A stretch of 64,000 nt of DNA from Rhizophagus clarus (taxonomy: Eukaryota; Glomeromycota; Glomeromycetes; Glomerales; Glomeraceae), in assembly GCA_015698045.1 (NCBI GenBank), contig BLAL01000229.1:1648001-1712000 (forward strand). Reading direction: 5' to 3'. The notes under the pieces were generated by a model. That model ran no database searches. It saw only the letters and a list, made by a program, of their open reading frames with translations, and had not been told where the DNA came from. The translations under genes and the position numbers were made by a program. Every line of letters starts with the position of its first letter. Within the stretch, counting starts at the first letter, position 1. Below are positions 52,052-63,163 of this stretch, in pieces.

Positions 52052-53804
52052 CATATGAATAGGTCTTCGTATATAATCTATTGTTTTTCCCCCTAATTTG
52101 CTCGACTGGTTTTCAACATATTTCAATTTTTAAATCGTCAGATTGATGTAATGTCCAATAATCCCAAAATGTAGATAACGTTATCGATCATATCCATATG
52201 ATGAATAATATATTTTGTACTACAATGATGTAATTATTAAATTTAAGGCGTAATTTTTAATGGATAAGTTATGGATGATTGTCAATTTCGTCAAATAAAC
52301 TCAAGATAATTGTCAATTTCGGTAATTGCTATTCCAATTTCATTTTTATTAATATAACTGATAACAGATAATATATATTAATATTAAGATTTAATTATTT
52401 TCCTACGAAAACCTTTTTTTTTTTTTTGAATTTTTATATTTTTGAATTCTCAATTTTCGTTTTTTTTCGATTCCTTCTTAAAAATTTGTTTGGTAATAAA
52501 AAAAATTTTTTTTTTTACTATCAGTTAAATAAATTTCACGTGATTTTTTTTGATTTTTTCTCATAACCGTTGATTATTAGTGGTACAATTTAGTTTTTCC
52601 GGAATCTCGTGTTTTCTTTATTTGGGTTACTATACATAGTTAGATTCTTTTTATGGTGGAAACGAAAAAAAAAAATTTCAAAACGCGATAATAACATTCA
52701 TTAGTTTTAGTTCTAGAACATCATATCAATTATTCAAGTATTTAGAAAGCTATCAAATAAAAGTTTCAACTGTGATATATAATAGAAAAAAAAAATTTAA
52801 ATTTTCATCAAAATCAAAATCAAAAAAAAATTTTCAATCAAAAATTACATACTATTATTTTATTATTTTTACCATTTCATTTTTTTTTCTTTTTTCTTTT
52901 TTCTTCATATCCATCCTTCTTCATTACAATTTGTTTCTAAATAATCTACGCGCTATCAAGTTTAACAAATAATCACGAGATTTTGGTTATAAAATTTCTT
53001 TTTAAACAATTATTTTCACGATTAATAAAAAAAAAAAAAATTGATTCTTTGATGAAAAAAAAAAAGGCTTTTAAAAATATATTTTTTTCGTTCAAAAAAC
53101 AAATAAAATTTATTGGAAATTTTTGATAGATGTTAATTGTTATAATAAAAAATCCATCCGAAAAAAAAACAAAGTTCTGAATTTATTAATAATGATGCAA
53201 AATTTATATTGATTTTTTTCGTGATCTCGATTCTTGAGTACAAAATGTATTTATTACTTTTCACAATTTTCACAAAATTCATTTTTTTACAAAAATTCAA
53301 AAATCGATTGGAAGACTAATTTAATTTTGCTATTATAAAACATAAAAGTCAAATAAGTCCCTTATTGTAATAACATTTATTGTAATAACATTAAAACGAC
53401 CAATAAAGAGAGATATTTCGAAATTGATTTATTATTATTATTCGAATGGATGATCCCTTTTTATTTTTATTTTTTTTTTTTTTCATTTTAATTATTTTAC
53501 CCAGCATACAAACATATAAACAATGATTACCAATAGAAAAAACACATATATCAATTTCCTTTTTTTAAATATTAACAAAAAAAAAGATTCCCAAATTTCC
53601 AAATAAATATCATAACGAGAATCGGCCGCAGTAATTTTGTTTTTCCGGATTTTTTGTCAAAAAAGTATTAAAGCCCCTTTTTTGTGTGACTTTTCTTGAG
53701 AAAAAGCATGAGATCTTTCTCACTTTTTTTCCCTCACTAAAAAAAATTTTTTTTTTTTTTTTTTTAAAAAAAAAAATTTTTTATCTTTTTCAAATTAATT
53801 TATC
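52052..53804. other. Spacer between members G and H
   Basis: AT-rich with many homopolymer runs. The ORF at 52772-52972 is Phe/Lys/Ser-rich and looks compositional. TGATAATTGTCAATTTCGTC-like phrases repeat at 52277-52325. A T20/A10 block lies 25-65 bp before the next ATG. Confidence 0.5.
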
Positions 53805-56800
53805 ATGGAACCACCTTTACAAGTTTCTTCCTCAATTCAAAATGTTCTTAATAATATACCTATCCCTACAGATATTACAAATAATGTTCTTTCGAATAAC
53901 CAAGAAACTTTATTTCAAACTGTAGTAAACAGAGCGAAAAATTTTGAAGAATTAAGTAAACAAATAAGTTTAGATTTACAAACATTGTATCAAGAATATT
54001 TAACACAACAAATTGAAAATGAAAAAAATAATATTAAAGAAAATAATTGTAACTGTAAAGAACAGATTGAAGAACAAAAACAATTAATTGACACATTAAA
54101 AATTCGTATTAATAAATTAGAAACTGAGTCTATAACAAAAAATCAAGAGATTTTAAAACTTAATCAAGATATTGATAATTTTCTTGAAATTAATAAATTA
54201 CGAACTGAAGGAGTTAATACAATTGTTAAAAGAAAATCCGTATCGTTTAATGAAGAAATCTTGGGTGATCGTGACGATTCAATTCAGTATCCTTCAGAAG
54301 AATCGACCACTAATAATAATAACGAATTAAAATCAGTCGAATTAGAAACTAAAGATGGTGATGAAATATCAAAAAAACCAATAAAATTAAAAACAGATTC
54401 TAACGATTATGAAAATGAGAATCTTTCGAAGCAAGATGAACAAATCACCACTCCCACGACTCCCACGACCCCGATAGATCCCACGACTCCCACGACTCCC
54501 ACGACTCCTATCACTCCAACGATTCCAACGACTCCAATAAATCCCACGATTCCCGCGAATATCATGACCTCCACAACCTCCACGACACCTATGTCTCCAA
54601 CGACACCTACTACTCCTGCTACGACGCCTACTACACCTATATACACGATTACGATGAATGAAATTATTCAAAAATACATGGATAAAATGGATAAAGTTAA
54701 AAAACTTGAAACTCAAGAACCAAACCAAACGGAATTGGAACAAGAAATAAATCCAGTAAATCCAGTAAATCCGGTAAATCCGGTAAATCAAGTAAATCAA
54801 GATTATAACCTGAATGGTGTTGATAATAGTTACATTGAAAGCAACTGGAACGATGATGATTCCGATAAGAACATTAGCGATGAGGATAACTGGAAAACAG
54901 AAGCCCAAGAAGATAATATTCCTTTAAACAATTACGATTCAAATAAGAATATTAGTGATAAAGATAACTGGGAACCTTGGAAATCGGAAGGAGATGCCTC
55001 ATTTAATAATTCTTTAAGCGATGATCATCCTAGAAATATTAATGAGGACAACTGGAAGCCCGAAGAACAAGATAATAACGTTAACTTTAATACTTCTTTG
55101 AATGATGATAATGATTTTAATAAAAACGTTTATGACGAGAATAAAGAGGCTTATGATTCCAATAAAAACGTTTATGACGAGAATAAAGAGGCTTATGATT
55201 CCAATAAAAACGTTTATGACGAGAATAAAGAGGCTTATGATTCTAATAAAAACATTTATGACGAGAATAAAGAGGTTCATGATTCTAATAAAAACATTTA
55301 TGACGAAAATGATGAGACTTCATTTAATAGAAACGCTAATGAAAAAGATGCTTGGGGAGCTTGGGGATCTGAAGAGACTTCACTTAATAAAAACGTTAAT
55401 GAACGAGATAGCTGGGGGGCTTGGGGATCGGAGGGGGCTTCATCTAATAGGAATGCTAATGACAAAGATAACTGGAAATCTCGGAGATCAGAAGAAGATG
55501 CTTCATCTTTACGTGATAATCGTTCTAGGAATGTTGACGAGAATAACTGGAATTCGAAGGATCAAGAAGAAGACGTTTCCTTTAATACTCCTTTAAATGA
55601 TAATGATAATGTTAATTACGAGAATGGAAAGCCCTCATTTAATAGAAACGTTAATGAGCGAGATAGCTGGGGAGCCTGGGAATCAGAAGGTTCTTCATAT
55701 AATAGAAACGGCATTAAACAGGATAGTTGGGGAGCTTGGGGATCTGAAGGAGCTTCATCTAACAGAAACTTCAATGAACAGGAGAACTTGGGAGCTTGGG
55801 AATCGGAAGGTGCCTCATCTAACAGAAACGCTAACAAACAAGCAAGCTGGGGAACTTGGGAATCGGAAGGCGCTTCATCCTACAGTAATGTTAATAACAA
55901 ACAGGAAAGTTGGGGTGTTTGGGAATCAGAAGGTACTTCTTACAACAGAAACGTTAATGAACAGGATGGTTGGGGAGCTTGGGGATCGGAAGGGGCTTCA
56001 TATAATAGAAACGTTAATGATAAAGACAATTGGAGATCAGAAGTTCAAGAAGAAGGTACCTCTTCAAATGATAATCATCCAAATAAAAATGTTAATTATG
56101 AGGACAACTGGGTATCGGATGGCCAAGACGACGACGCTTCATATAGTACTTCTTCAAGTGATGATGATTCTAATGAACGTGTTTTCCTTCTTAATGATGC
56201 GAATAGTTGGAAATCAGCAGTCCAGGATAGTACTTCAAGTGGAAATGGCAAGAGAAAGAATAGTTGGAGTTCAGAAGTTCAATCATATAGTGTCCCTTCA
56301 AGTAACGATAATCCCAATAAGAACTTTAATAACGAATATAGTTTTAGATCAGAAAATCCAGATGTAAACAATAATAATTTTAATAGAAATGTTAATCATG
56401 AGAACAATTGGAGCCGGTCAGATGTTTCATATAACTCCAATAAGAACTTTTATGAGAACGACAATGAAAGGTATAGCTGGAAATCCGAAAATCAAGAGGA
56501 CATAAGAAATAATAATAATAGAAATGGTAACTATGAGGACGGTTGGGGACCAGGAGCCCGGTCAGATAACTCTAATAATAACTTTAATGGAAACAACACT
56601 GAAGGGTATAATAACTGGAAATCAGAAAACCAGGATGAATTAAGAAATAATAATTATAATAGAAGTGGTAACTATGAGGACAATTGGAGATCAGACTCCC
56701 GGTCAGATACTTCGTATAATAATAAATATCAAGATGATGTAAGAAATAACAATTTTAATAGGAATGGTAACTATGAGGACAATCGGAGATCGGACGGCCG

Positions 56801-57980
56801 GTCAGATAATTCTACTAATAACTTTAATGGAAACAACACTGAAGGGTATAATAACTGGAAATCAGAAAACCAGGATGAATTAAGAAATAATAATTATAAT
56901 AGAAGTGGTAACTATGAGGACAATTGGAGATCAGACTCCCGGTCAGATACTTCGTATAATAATAAATATCAAGAAGATGTAAGAAATAACAATTTTAATA
57001 GAAATGGTAACTATGAGAATAGCTGGAGATCAGATGCTCGATCAGATGGTTCGTATAATTCTAATAATAACTTTAACGGAAACAACACTGAAAGATATAA
57101 TAACTGGAAATCAGAAAATGTAAGAAATAATGATTTTAATAGGAATGTCGACAATGAGGACAATTGGGGATCAGGCGCTCGGTCAGATGCTTCCAATAAA
57201 AATCCTAATGGAAACAACAATGAAGGGTATAGCCGGAGATCAGAAAATCAAGACGATGTAATAGATAATAATTATGATAGGGATGATAATCATGAGTACA
57301 GCCAGCGATCAGCAGACCAAGTAATTGCTTCATATAATACCTCTTTAAGTAATAGGAACGTTAATAGTGAGAGTAGTAGGACATCGGAAATTCGACAAAA
57401 TGCTCCATTTAATACGAATTTAAATAACGATTCCGATAGAAACATTAATGATGAGGGTAGAGAAAATCATCCGTCACGTTCATCTGACGATGCTTTTATG
57501 CAAATTCAAGAAAATCAATCTAAACTTAAACAAATAGATTCACAACTTGATTCCCACATTCAACAAGCTTATTGTTTACAAACTAGCTCCCTACTGCATA
57601 CTCAAGTTTTAGAAATCATTTCCAGAAGAGAAACCTGTAGCGCAGGAATCAAAACAAAACACTTTAATCCTTTAAAAAAATGTTTTACGATGAGTGATTT
57701 TATCGAATACACTAAAACGAATTATTTTAAATCTTTAGATGATGAAGTTAAAAAAAGCATAAACCTTCTCATTGTTATAAGTTTATCAGAAGAGTTTGCA
57801 CCAGAGAACATAACACTTTCTCAAAATTTAGAAGAATATACTAAAAGAAAAATTATTCCAGAGTTACCACCAGGGTATAATACTTATACTAAATATAAGA
57901 AAAGTGAGATGTTTGAAAAGTTGAACAAAATCTTTAAGGAGAGAATCAGGAAATTGACTATGCTGGAAAAAAAATTTTGA
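53805..57980 (+). CDS. Giant repeat-expanded family member H (1391 aa)
   Basis: An uninterrupted 4.2-kb frame. The N-terminal motif is a divergent version (NRAKNFEELSKQISLDLQ, about 42-60), followed by the coiled coil KQLIDTLKIRINKLETESIT (about 90-125). The middle stacks different tandem repeats. TPTTP-type repeats (DNA 54448-54650) are followed by VNP tripeptides (54745-54800). Next are five 14-residue units YDSNKNVYDENKEA (55110-55319) and about ten 20-residue units of type SSNRNVNEQDSWGAWGSEGA (55318-56055). Last are Asn/Arg/Asp-rich units, including a 240-bp duplication. The C-terminal domain (about 1286-1391) has YTKTNYFKSLDDEVKKSIN and YKKSEMFEKLNKIFKERIR, joined by KRKIIPELP, closest to E. 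The Asn/Ser/Trp-rich, disordered middle is prion-like in composition. Function unknown. Confidence 0.88.
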   Translation: MEPPLQVSSSIQNVLNNIPIPTDITNNVLSNNQETLFQTVVNRAKNFEELSKQISLDLQTLYQEYLTQQIENEKNNIKENNCNCKEQIEEQKQLIDTLKIRINKLETESITKNQEILKLNQDIDNFLEINKLRTEGVNTIVKRKSVSFNEEILGDRDDSIQYPSEESTTNNNNELKSVELETKDGDEISKKPIKLKTDSNDYENENLSKQDEQITTPTTPTTPIDPTTPTTPTTPITPTIPTTPINPTIPANIMTSTTSTTPMSPTTPTTPATTPTTPIYTITMNEIIQKYMDKMDKVKKLETQEPNQTELEQEINPVNPVNPVNPVNQVNQDYNLNGVDNSYIESNWNDDDSDKNISDEDNWKTEAQEDNIPLNNYDSNKNISDKDNWEPWKSEGDASFNNSLSDDHPRNINEDNWKPEEQDNNVNFNTSLNDDNDFNKNVYDENKEAYDSNKNVYDENKEAYDSNKNVYDENKEAYDSNKNIYDENKEVHDSNKNIYDENDETSFNRNANEKDAWGAWGSEETSLNKNVNERDSWGAWGSEGASSNRNANDKDNWKSRRSEEDASSLRDNRSRNVDENNWNSKDQEEDVSFNTPLNDNDNVNYENGKPSFNRNVNERDSWGAWESEGSSYNRNGIKQDSWGAWGSEGASSNRNFNEQENLGAWESEGASSNRNANKQASWGTWESEGASSYSNVNNKQESWGVWESEGTSYNRNVNEQDGWGAWGSEGASYNRNVNDKDNWRSEVQEEGTSSNDNHPNKNVNYEDNWVSDGQDDDASYSTSSSDDDSNERVFLLNDANSWKSAVQDSTSSGNGKRKNSWSSEVQSYSVPSSNDNPNKNFNNEYSFRSENPDVNNNNFNRNVNHENNWSRSDVSYNSNKNFYENDNERYSWKSENQEDIRNNNNRNGNYEDGWGPGARSDNSNNNFNGNNTEGYNNWKSENQDELRNNNYNRSGNYEDNWRSDSRSDTSYNNKYQDDVRNNNFNRNGNYEDNRRSDGRSDNSTNNFNGNNTEGYNNWKSENQDELRNNNYNRSGNYEDNWRSDSRSDTSYNNKYQEDVRNNNFNRNGNYENSWRSDARSDGSYNSNNNFNGNNTERYNNWKSENVRNNDFNRNVDNEDNWGSGARSDASNKNPNGNNNEGYSRRSENQDDVIDNNYDRDDNHEYSQRSADQVIASYNTSLSNRNVNSESSRTSEIRQNAPFNTNLNNDSDRNINDEGRENHPSRSSDDAFMQIQENQSKLKQIDSQLDSHIQQAYCLQTSSLLHTQVLEIISRRETCSAGIKTKHFNPLKKCFTMSDFIEYTKTNYFKSLDDEVKKSINLLIVISLSEEFAPENITLSQNLEEYTKRKIIPELPPGYNTYTKYKKSEMFEKLNKIFKERIRKLTMLEKKF
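55110..55319 (+). repeat. 42-bp coding minisatellite, 5 copies
   Basis: Encodes YDSNKNVYDENKEA. Copies 2 and 3 are identical at DNA level; the outer copies differ by a few bases. Confidence 0.95.
55318..56055 (+). repeat. 60-bp coding repeats, about 10 copies
   Basis: Each unit contains a form of AGCTGGGGAGCTTGGGGATC (SWGAWGS) and AATAGAAACGTTAATG (NRNVN). Units are degenerate and two are interrupted by other sequence. Confidence 0.85.
56559..57040 (+). repeat. 240-bp tandem duplication inside member H
   Basis: 56581-56760 and 56821-57000 are identical except for one base in the AAGATGAT/AAGAAGAT word. The period is exactly 240 bp, or 80 codons. Confidence 0.95.
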
Positions 57981-59585
57981 ATTTGAATTTAAATTATTCA
58001 TAGTATTTGTTTTTTTTTGATATTTTTTTTTTTTTTTTTTTTTTTTATGTATATAATTTGTTTTGTTTCTTTTGTACTTATTTATTGTCAAAAAAAAAAG
58101 GAAAAAAACCAAAAAAAAAAATTAAAATTAATCTTTAATTACAAACTAAATAAAAATAATTTTTTTTAATGTAAATATTTTAAATTGCAAATAATTTTTT
58201 ATTTTATTTTATTTTTTTTTTGATTTAAATTTAAAAATTAAAAATTTTTTACTTATTAACCTATATTTTTATTATTTTTAAAAACAAAATTTTTTTTAAA
58301 TTTAATAATTACTTAATTTTAGAATAAATAATATATAATTATATTTATTTTTGTATATTTATTATTTAAATTAATTAATATTTTTGAGTTGCAGATTATC
58401 AATTAATTTTTAAATTACCAATTATGAAAAAATTTTTAACTTTTATAATATTTATTGTAAGTATAAAAGTTTATATAGATTATTGTTTTGCTAATTTATA
58501 TTATTAATATTTAATAAAATAATTAAATTAAAGAATTTTAATTAATTGTATACATTTTATAAAAAAAAAAAAAAGTTATATTATAAAAAATTGCATAATT
58601 TTAAATGTAATATTAATATTATAATACTGTAATGTAAATGTATTGCAATATATAAAAAAGAATAAAAAAATACAATAAAGAAGAACAATAAAAAAAAAAT
58701 TAAATAAAATAAAAAAAAGAAATAATAAATAAAAAAAATAAAAATAATCAAATAAAATTTAAAAAAGAAAAAAAAAAAAGATAAAAAATAATAAAAGAAT
58801 AAAAAAAAAAAAAAAAAAAAATAATAAAAAGAATAAAAAAAATAAAAAATAAAAAATAATAAAAAGAATAAAAAATAAAAAAAATAAAAAATAATAAAAT
58901 AAATAAAAAAAAATAAAATAAAATAAAAAATAATAAAAAAAATAAAAAAAATAAAAAATAAAAAATAAAAAAAAAAAATAAAATAAAAAAGTAAAACTTA
59001 TTTTAAATTTTTATTAAAATAAAATTAAGAATAATTACATTTAAAAAAAAAATAAATTAATTAATAAAGATAAAAAAAAAAGAAAAAAAAAACTTACTTA
59101 TTATCTTTTTGAAATTAAAGATTATATCTAAAAAATTTTTAAAAAAAAAAAAATAAAAAAAATAAATAACTAATCAGTATATTTAATATACTAATTATAT
59201 AAATTATATTATTAAATCATATATTTTATACTTAAACATATAATATATAATTAACCCTTAATATAACAAACTTTAGGTTCTATACTTCAACTTTATTATA
59301 AAACTATAATGATTAAGTAATTTGATTATTTACTTTACTATAATAAAAGATTTTTGATGCATTTGATTGGTTAAATATTATATATTAATAAAAATCTGTT
59401 ATATTAAGGGGTTTATTATATCAGGAATTGATTGTAAACTAAAAAATTTTCTTTATAAAATTAAATATAAAATATATAAAATTATAAATTTGAATTTTGT
59501 ATTCTAAGTTTTAATTGGGTTAATAAATTACAGATTAAAATTTTTATTTTTTTTTTATATTAATAAAATTGATTAATAAAAATTT
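57981..59585. other. Extremely A+T-rich block
   Basis: 3' region of member H followed by nearly pure A/T. 58660-58995 is almost only A and T in AATAAAAAA-type units. No gene, RNA or element is recognised. Confidence 0.7.
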
Positions 59586-59601
59586 AATTTATAACTTAAT
59601 T
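59586..59601. repeat. Left target-site duplication of the LINE-like insertion
   Basis: AATTTATAACTTAATT, identical to 61653-61668. Confidence 0.8.
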
Positions 59602-61652
59602 ATTTGAATTTGAAAAACTCTTTCCCATTCCGTTCAAAATCAAAATTAAAAAATTAAAAAAATTTTTTTATTTTAAATAATTTCGTTATAGGATGGAGTC
59701 CCCAACTCAAGAACAACTTGACTACTTTATGTATAATTCTGAACATACTTACAATTCTTCTAACGAAGGTTCTTCCATACACGAAGATATACCAGAAAAA
59801 ACTTTTTAGCTAGTTTTGTCAAAAAACTAAAAGAAAAAACTGCGAAAGAAAACTAAGAAACAATGACACACTCAACTACCAATACCACAACCATCAACTT
59901 TGACATCCAAACTAAAAATACTACAAACACAGGATGAAGCTCGACAAGTTTATATTAAGGCTTTATTATATTCTTTTGAAACTTGAGTATTGTTGATACT
60001 TGAAGAGAATTTTCAAAGTATAATGTTTCAGGATGCTAATGACCAAGGCAAACAGTTAATAAGAACTTTCAGTCCTAAAGCAGAGCCTGTATGGTATAAA
60101 CCTCTAGCACAACAAACAAATATTTCTAACACCCTAATATTTCTAATTGTTCATATGGCTCTAAGAGTGTACTCAGGTATACTCACCAGCCAGGACTCTC
60201 TTGCAGAAATTTTCTCCCTTCTTAAGAAAAAAGTGGAAGATACGGTTAGCGATGGAATATCACGTGCAGATCAGAATTTGGTTAATTCTGGTATCCCACA
60301 TTAGGATACATAGCAGACTATTTCCAAATCAGTATTTGATGATCACTAATCTCTTCAAAAGCCGCCGGCTGGTCCTGACACTATGCAGATTTTTCCTGAT
60401 ACAGATACTGTATTACCGCCTCCTTCCCTTAGTACTCCAGATACTAAACCAAATAAATCAAAGAAGGTGACGCCCAAGTCTATAGAAAAAGTATACGTTA
60501 ATCAAATAATTCTTAATGACAAAATGAATAACGTAAGGGACATTTTCGTGTATGACGTTCCTGCAGGTTAGTCTCATGCAAAAATAATAGCCAAACTTAA
60601 AGCATAGAGTGATGTTATATCTATGACGATAAAGCGTTAACGCAAGTATCAAACATTGCGCATAAAAATTTGTCTCTCAACCCTCTCATTGGCATCCTTT
60701 GACCAGGTATATGGCAATACTCCTTAGGCGACCAAGCAGTATGATGGTTCCTAGGACACTGGTCTCTACAATAAAGAAAGTGTTGAAAGCAGTTCCATTT
60801 ATACCTTAATAATCTACCTCAAGATAGTAATTGTTGGCAATTATGGAACCACAACAAACCTTCAACTATTTTCTCTCATTATCTGATTAAAGCTTTAAAG
60901 TATTTCAATTCTGGTAGGAAATCACAGATCATGGCATACTTCAAAAAATATCAAGATGTAGAATTTTGTCACAAGACAACTTTCAATTTCAATCATAATG
61001 GTACAGACCACTCTCTCCCATGATGTGCTTCTCTTATTTCCTTCCAGAGCAAAAACAAGAAGCCTACGAAGAATTCTAATAATCAGAATTCTGGTTTTCT
61101 TAAAGCTCACTCTACTAATTCTAAACCTGCCAAGGATTCAGCGAAGTATTCCAAAAAGTCAAAAGACAAGAAGAAAAAGAAGTCTTCAGATAAGAAGTCT
61201 AATAATAAGATGGATATTGTTAAACTGTTACTAGCTTTAATTTCTTAATTGTTTTTATTTTAGTAAAATAGTGTTATTTTTCTTTTTTAAATTTTTTATT
61301 TTTGTTTTGTATTTTGCCCTTTACTTGAGTAAGTTTGCCAAGCAGTTGGCAATTATAGAGGTTTGTTGAAACTAAGGAGTTGATGCCTCTTGGTGGAGGT
61401 GATTACAAATTATACTCTAGGTGGGGAGCTATATTTTATTTTCCTGCAGGGCAGCATTTCTAGTTGATGCTTAGCATTACTTTGAACGGAGATGCTTGTG
61501 ATAACCTATTAAACAATTAGTACTGTTATACTCATTCAAGGTTTAACTGACCATCGATACTTACTTAGATTTATCTTTGTATTGAATTTGTTTTATTTTT
61601 TCTTTTGAAATTGTAATTATGAGTTCTCTTGTTAAATAAAAATAAAAATAAA
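59602..61652 (+). mobile_element. LINE-like (non-LTR) insertion, ORF1 only, decayed
   Basis: Bounded by a perfect 16-bp direct repeat, with an A-rich tail (AAATAAAAATAAAAATAAAA) at the 3' end, as target-primed reverse transcription leaves. Inside lies an ORF1-like coding region at 59693-61248 broken by many stops and shifts. It starts MESPTQEQLDYFMYN and ends in a Lys/Ser-rich stretch (SKDKKKKKSSDKKSNNK) and the hydrophobic end VKLLLALIS. This layout (acidic start, middle domain, Lys/Ser tail, LLxLLLAL end) is that of the gag-like ORF1 proteins common in Rhizophagus. About 400 bp of untranslated sequence follows. No reverse transcriptase or endonuclease is present. Confidence 0.65.
59693..61248 (+). 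pseudogene. Decayed ORF1 (gag-like) of the LINE-like element
   Basis: Readable pieces are 59693-59809 (38 codons), 59990-60304 (a frame containing FQDANDQGKQLIRTFSPKAE and KKKVEDTVSDGISRADQNLV), and 61050-61248 (basic tail). At least four stops or frame changes lie between them. A nucleic-acid-binding role is inferred for the intact relative from the basic tail. It is transcriptionally aligned with the A-rich 3' end. Confidence 0.6.
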
Positions 61653-61668
61653 AATTTATAACTTAATT
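61653..61668. repeat. Right target-site duplication of the LINE-like insertion
   Basis: AATTTATAACTTAATT directly after the A-rich tail, matching 59586-59601 in all 16 bases. Confidence 0.8.
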
Positions 61669-63163
61669 TATTAAATATTTAATAAGTAGTTCTTATATTA
61701 AGATTTATAAAATTATTAATTAAATAGCCAAATTTTATTGATTAAAAATTTTTGGATTTAAAAATAAAAATCTGGATAGTTAAATAAATTGTAATATAAA
61801 AAACTAAAATTATAATTTTATATTATTTAATAAAAAGAAGTTTTTTAATAAAAAAATAAAAAGTAAATCTATTCTATAAAAATTTCTTATTAAAATATAT
61901 TTAAATATATTTAAATTTTATTTAATTTAAGAAAAGCATATAGTTATATAATTTATATTATAAAAGCAATTAATATAAAAATTTTTCATATAGTTTAATA
62001 CTTTTATGTTTAAATATAATATTGTGAAAATTATTAAATATTAAAAAAAAGTTAATTTCTTACTTTTTAATACCTAAAAATTTATAAGATAAAGTTTTTA
62101 TTTAGTTTTAAATATTATATTTAAAAGAAAAATAAAAGAAATTTCAAAAAAATTCAGAATCACTTAATAAAAGTTTTAAATTTCTTTATAAAATTTTCAA
62201 TAATAAGAATAAACTGTTTTTAATAAAGTTGCATATTAAAAAAGATTTTGAATATATATAATAAGCTTAATTTATAGTTTTTTAATAACTTTTACATAAC
62301 ATTTTTCTTTTATAAAAATATATAATTATCAAATTTTTTTAAAAGTACTTTAATTTTTTGCATCATGATAATTAAAATCATATAACTACCTGTAAAAATA
62401 AAATAAAATAAAATAAAATATATATTAGTATTAATTATAATTTAAATACTGATTTTACAAAAGTTTAATTTTAATATATTTAAAATATAAAATAAGAAAA
62501 TTAAGTATATTGTAAATATATTTTAAATATATTTTATATATAAATTTTTTTTTTATAGAGTTAAAATTTAAAACATATATACTACTAAAATTTAAAATTA
62601 TTAATATTTATATTATATAATTTTAAATGCTAAATTATTTGTATTTTGGCAATATGTATATTTTAAAAAAAAATTTAATAATAAAATTAAAAATTTAAAT
62701 AATTAATTAAATTTTAATAAATAATTTAAAAATAGATTTAAATTTACAGATAAATAATTAAAAATTATTATTAATTATTGATCCGACTTTTTATTTATTT
62801 TTAAAGTTTTAATTTCTATGATTTTTCTTTATATATTTTGATAAATTCTTTTAGATAACTGTAATTATATATATTTACTTTATTTAATGAATTACTATAT
62901 AATAAAGTTAATATATACTAATAATTATTAATATTTTAATTAAATTACTCGTAAAATAAAATAAAATAAATATATACAATACAGTCTTTTTAAAAGTTGG
63001 AAAGTTTACTGTTGCATCAAATTTTAGATTTTTTATTTAATAATAATAAAAGTAAAACAAAAAAATTTGTATAAAAAAAATACAATTTCGTACTGCTAAT
63101 GAAAATAAAAAATAGAAAAGTATAAGGTAAATATCAAAAATGTTCTTTTTATTCATACGCTAT
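61669..63163. other. Extremely A+T-rich block
   Basis: Nearly pure A/T with (AAAAT)n at 62400-62420. No gene or structured element is recognised. Confidence 0.7.

Noticed and set aside
52772..52972. 66-codon Phe/Lys/Ser-rich + strand ORF
   Set aside because: Falls in homopolymer-rich spacer and shows no domain or conserved partner.
54387..54908. 173-codon minus-strand ORF opposite member H
   Set aside because: Its Ile/Val/Arg/Gly runs are the mirror of the TPTTP and VNP repeats; no domain.
55102..56367. Long ORFs in a second + frame inside member H
   Set aside because: They exist because the repeats are multiples of three and stop-poor; composition is Met/Ile/Lys noise and they have no conserved ends.
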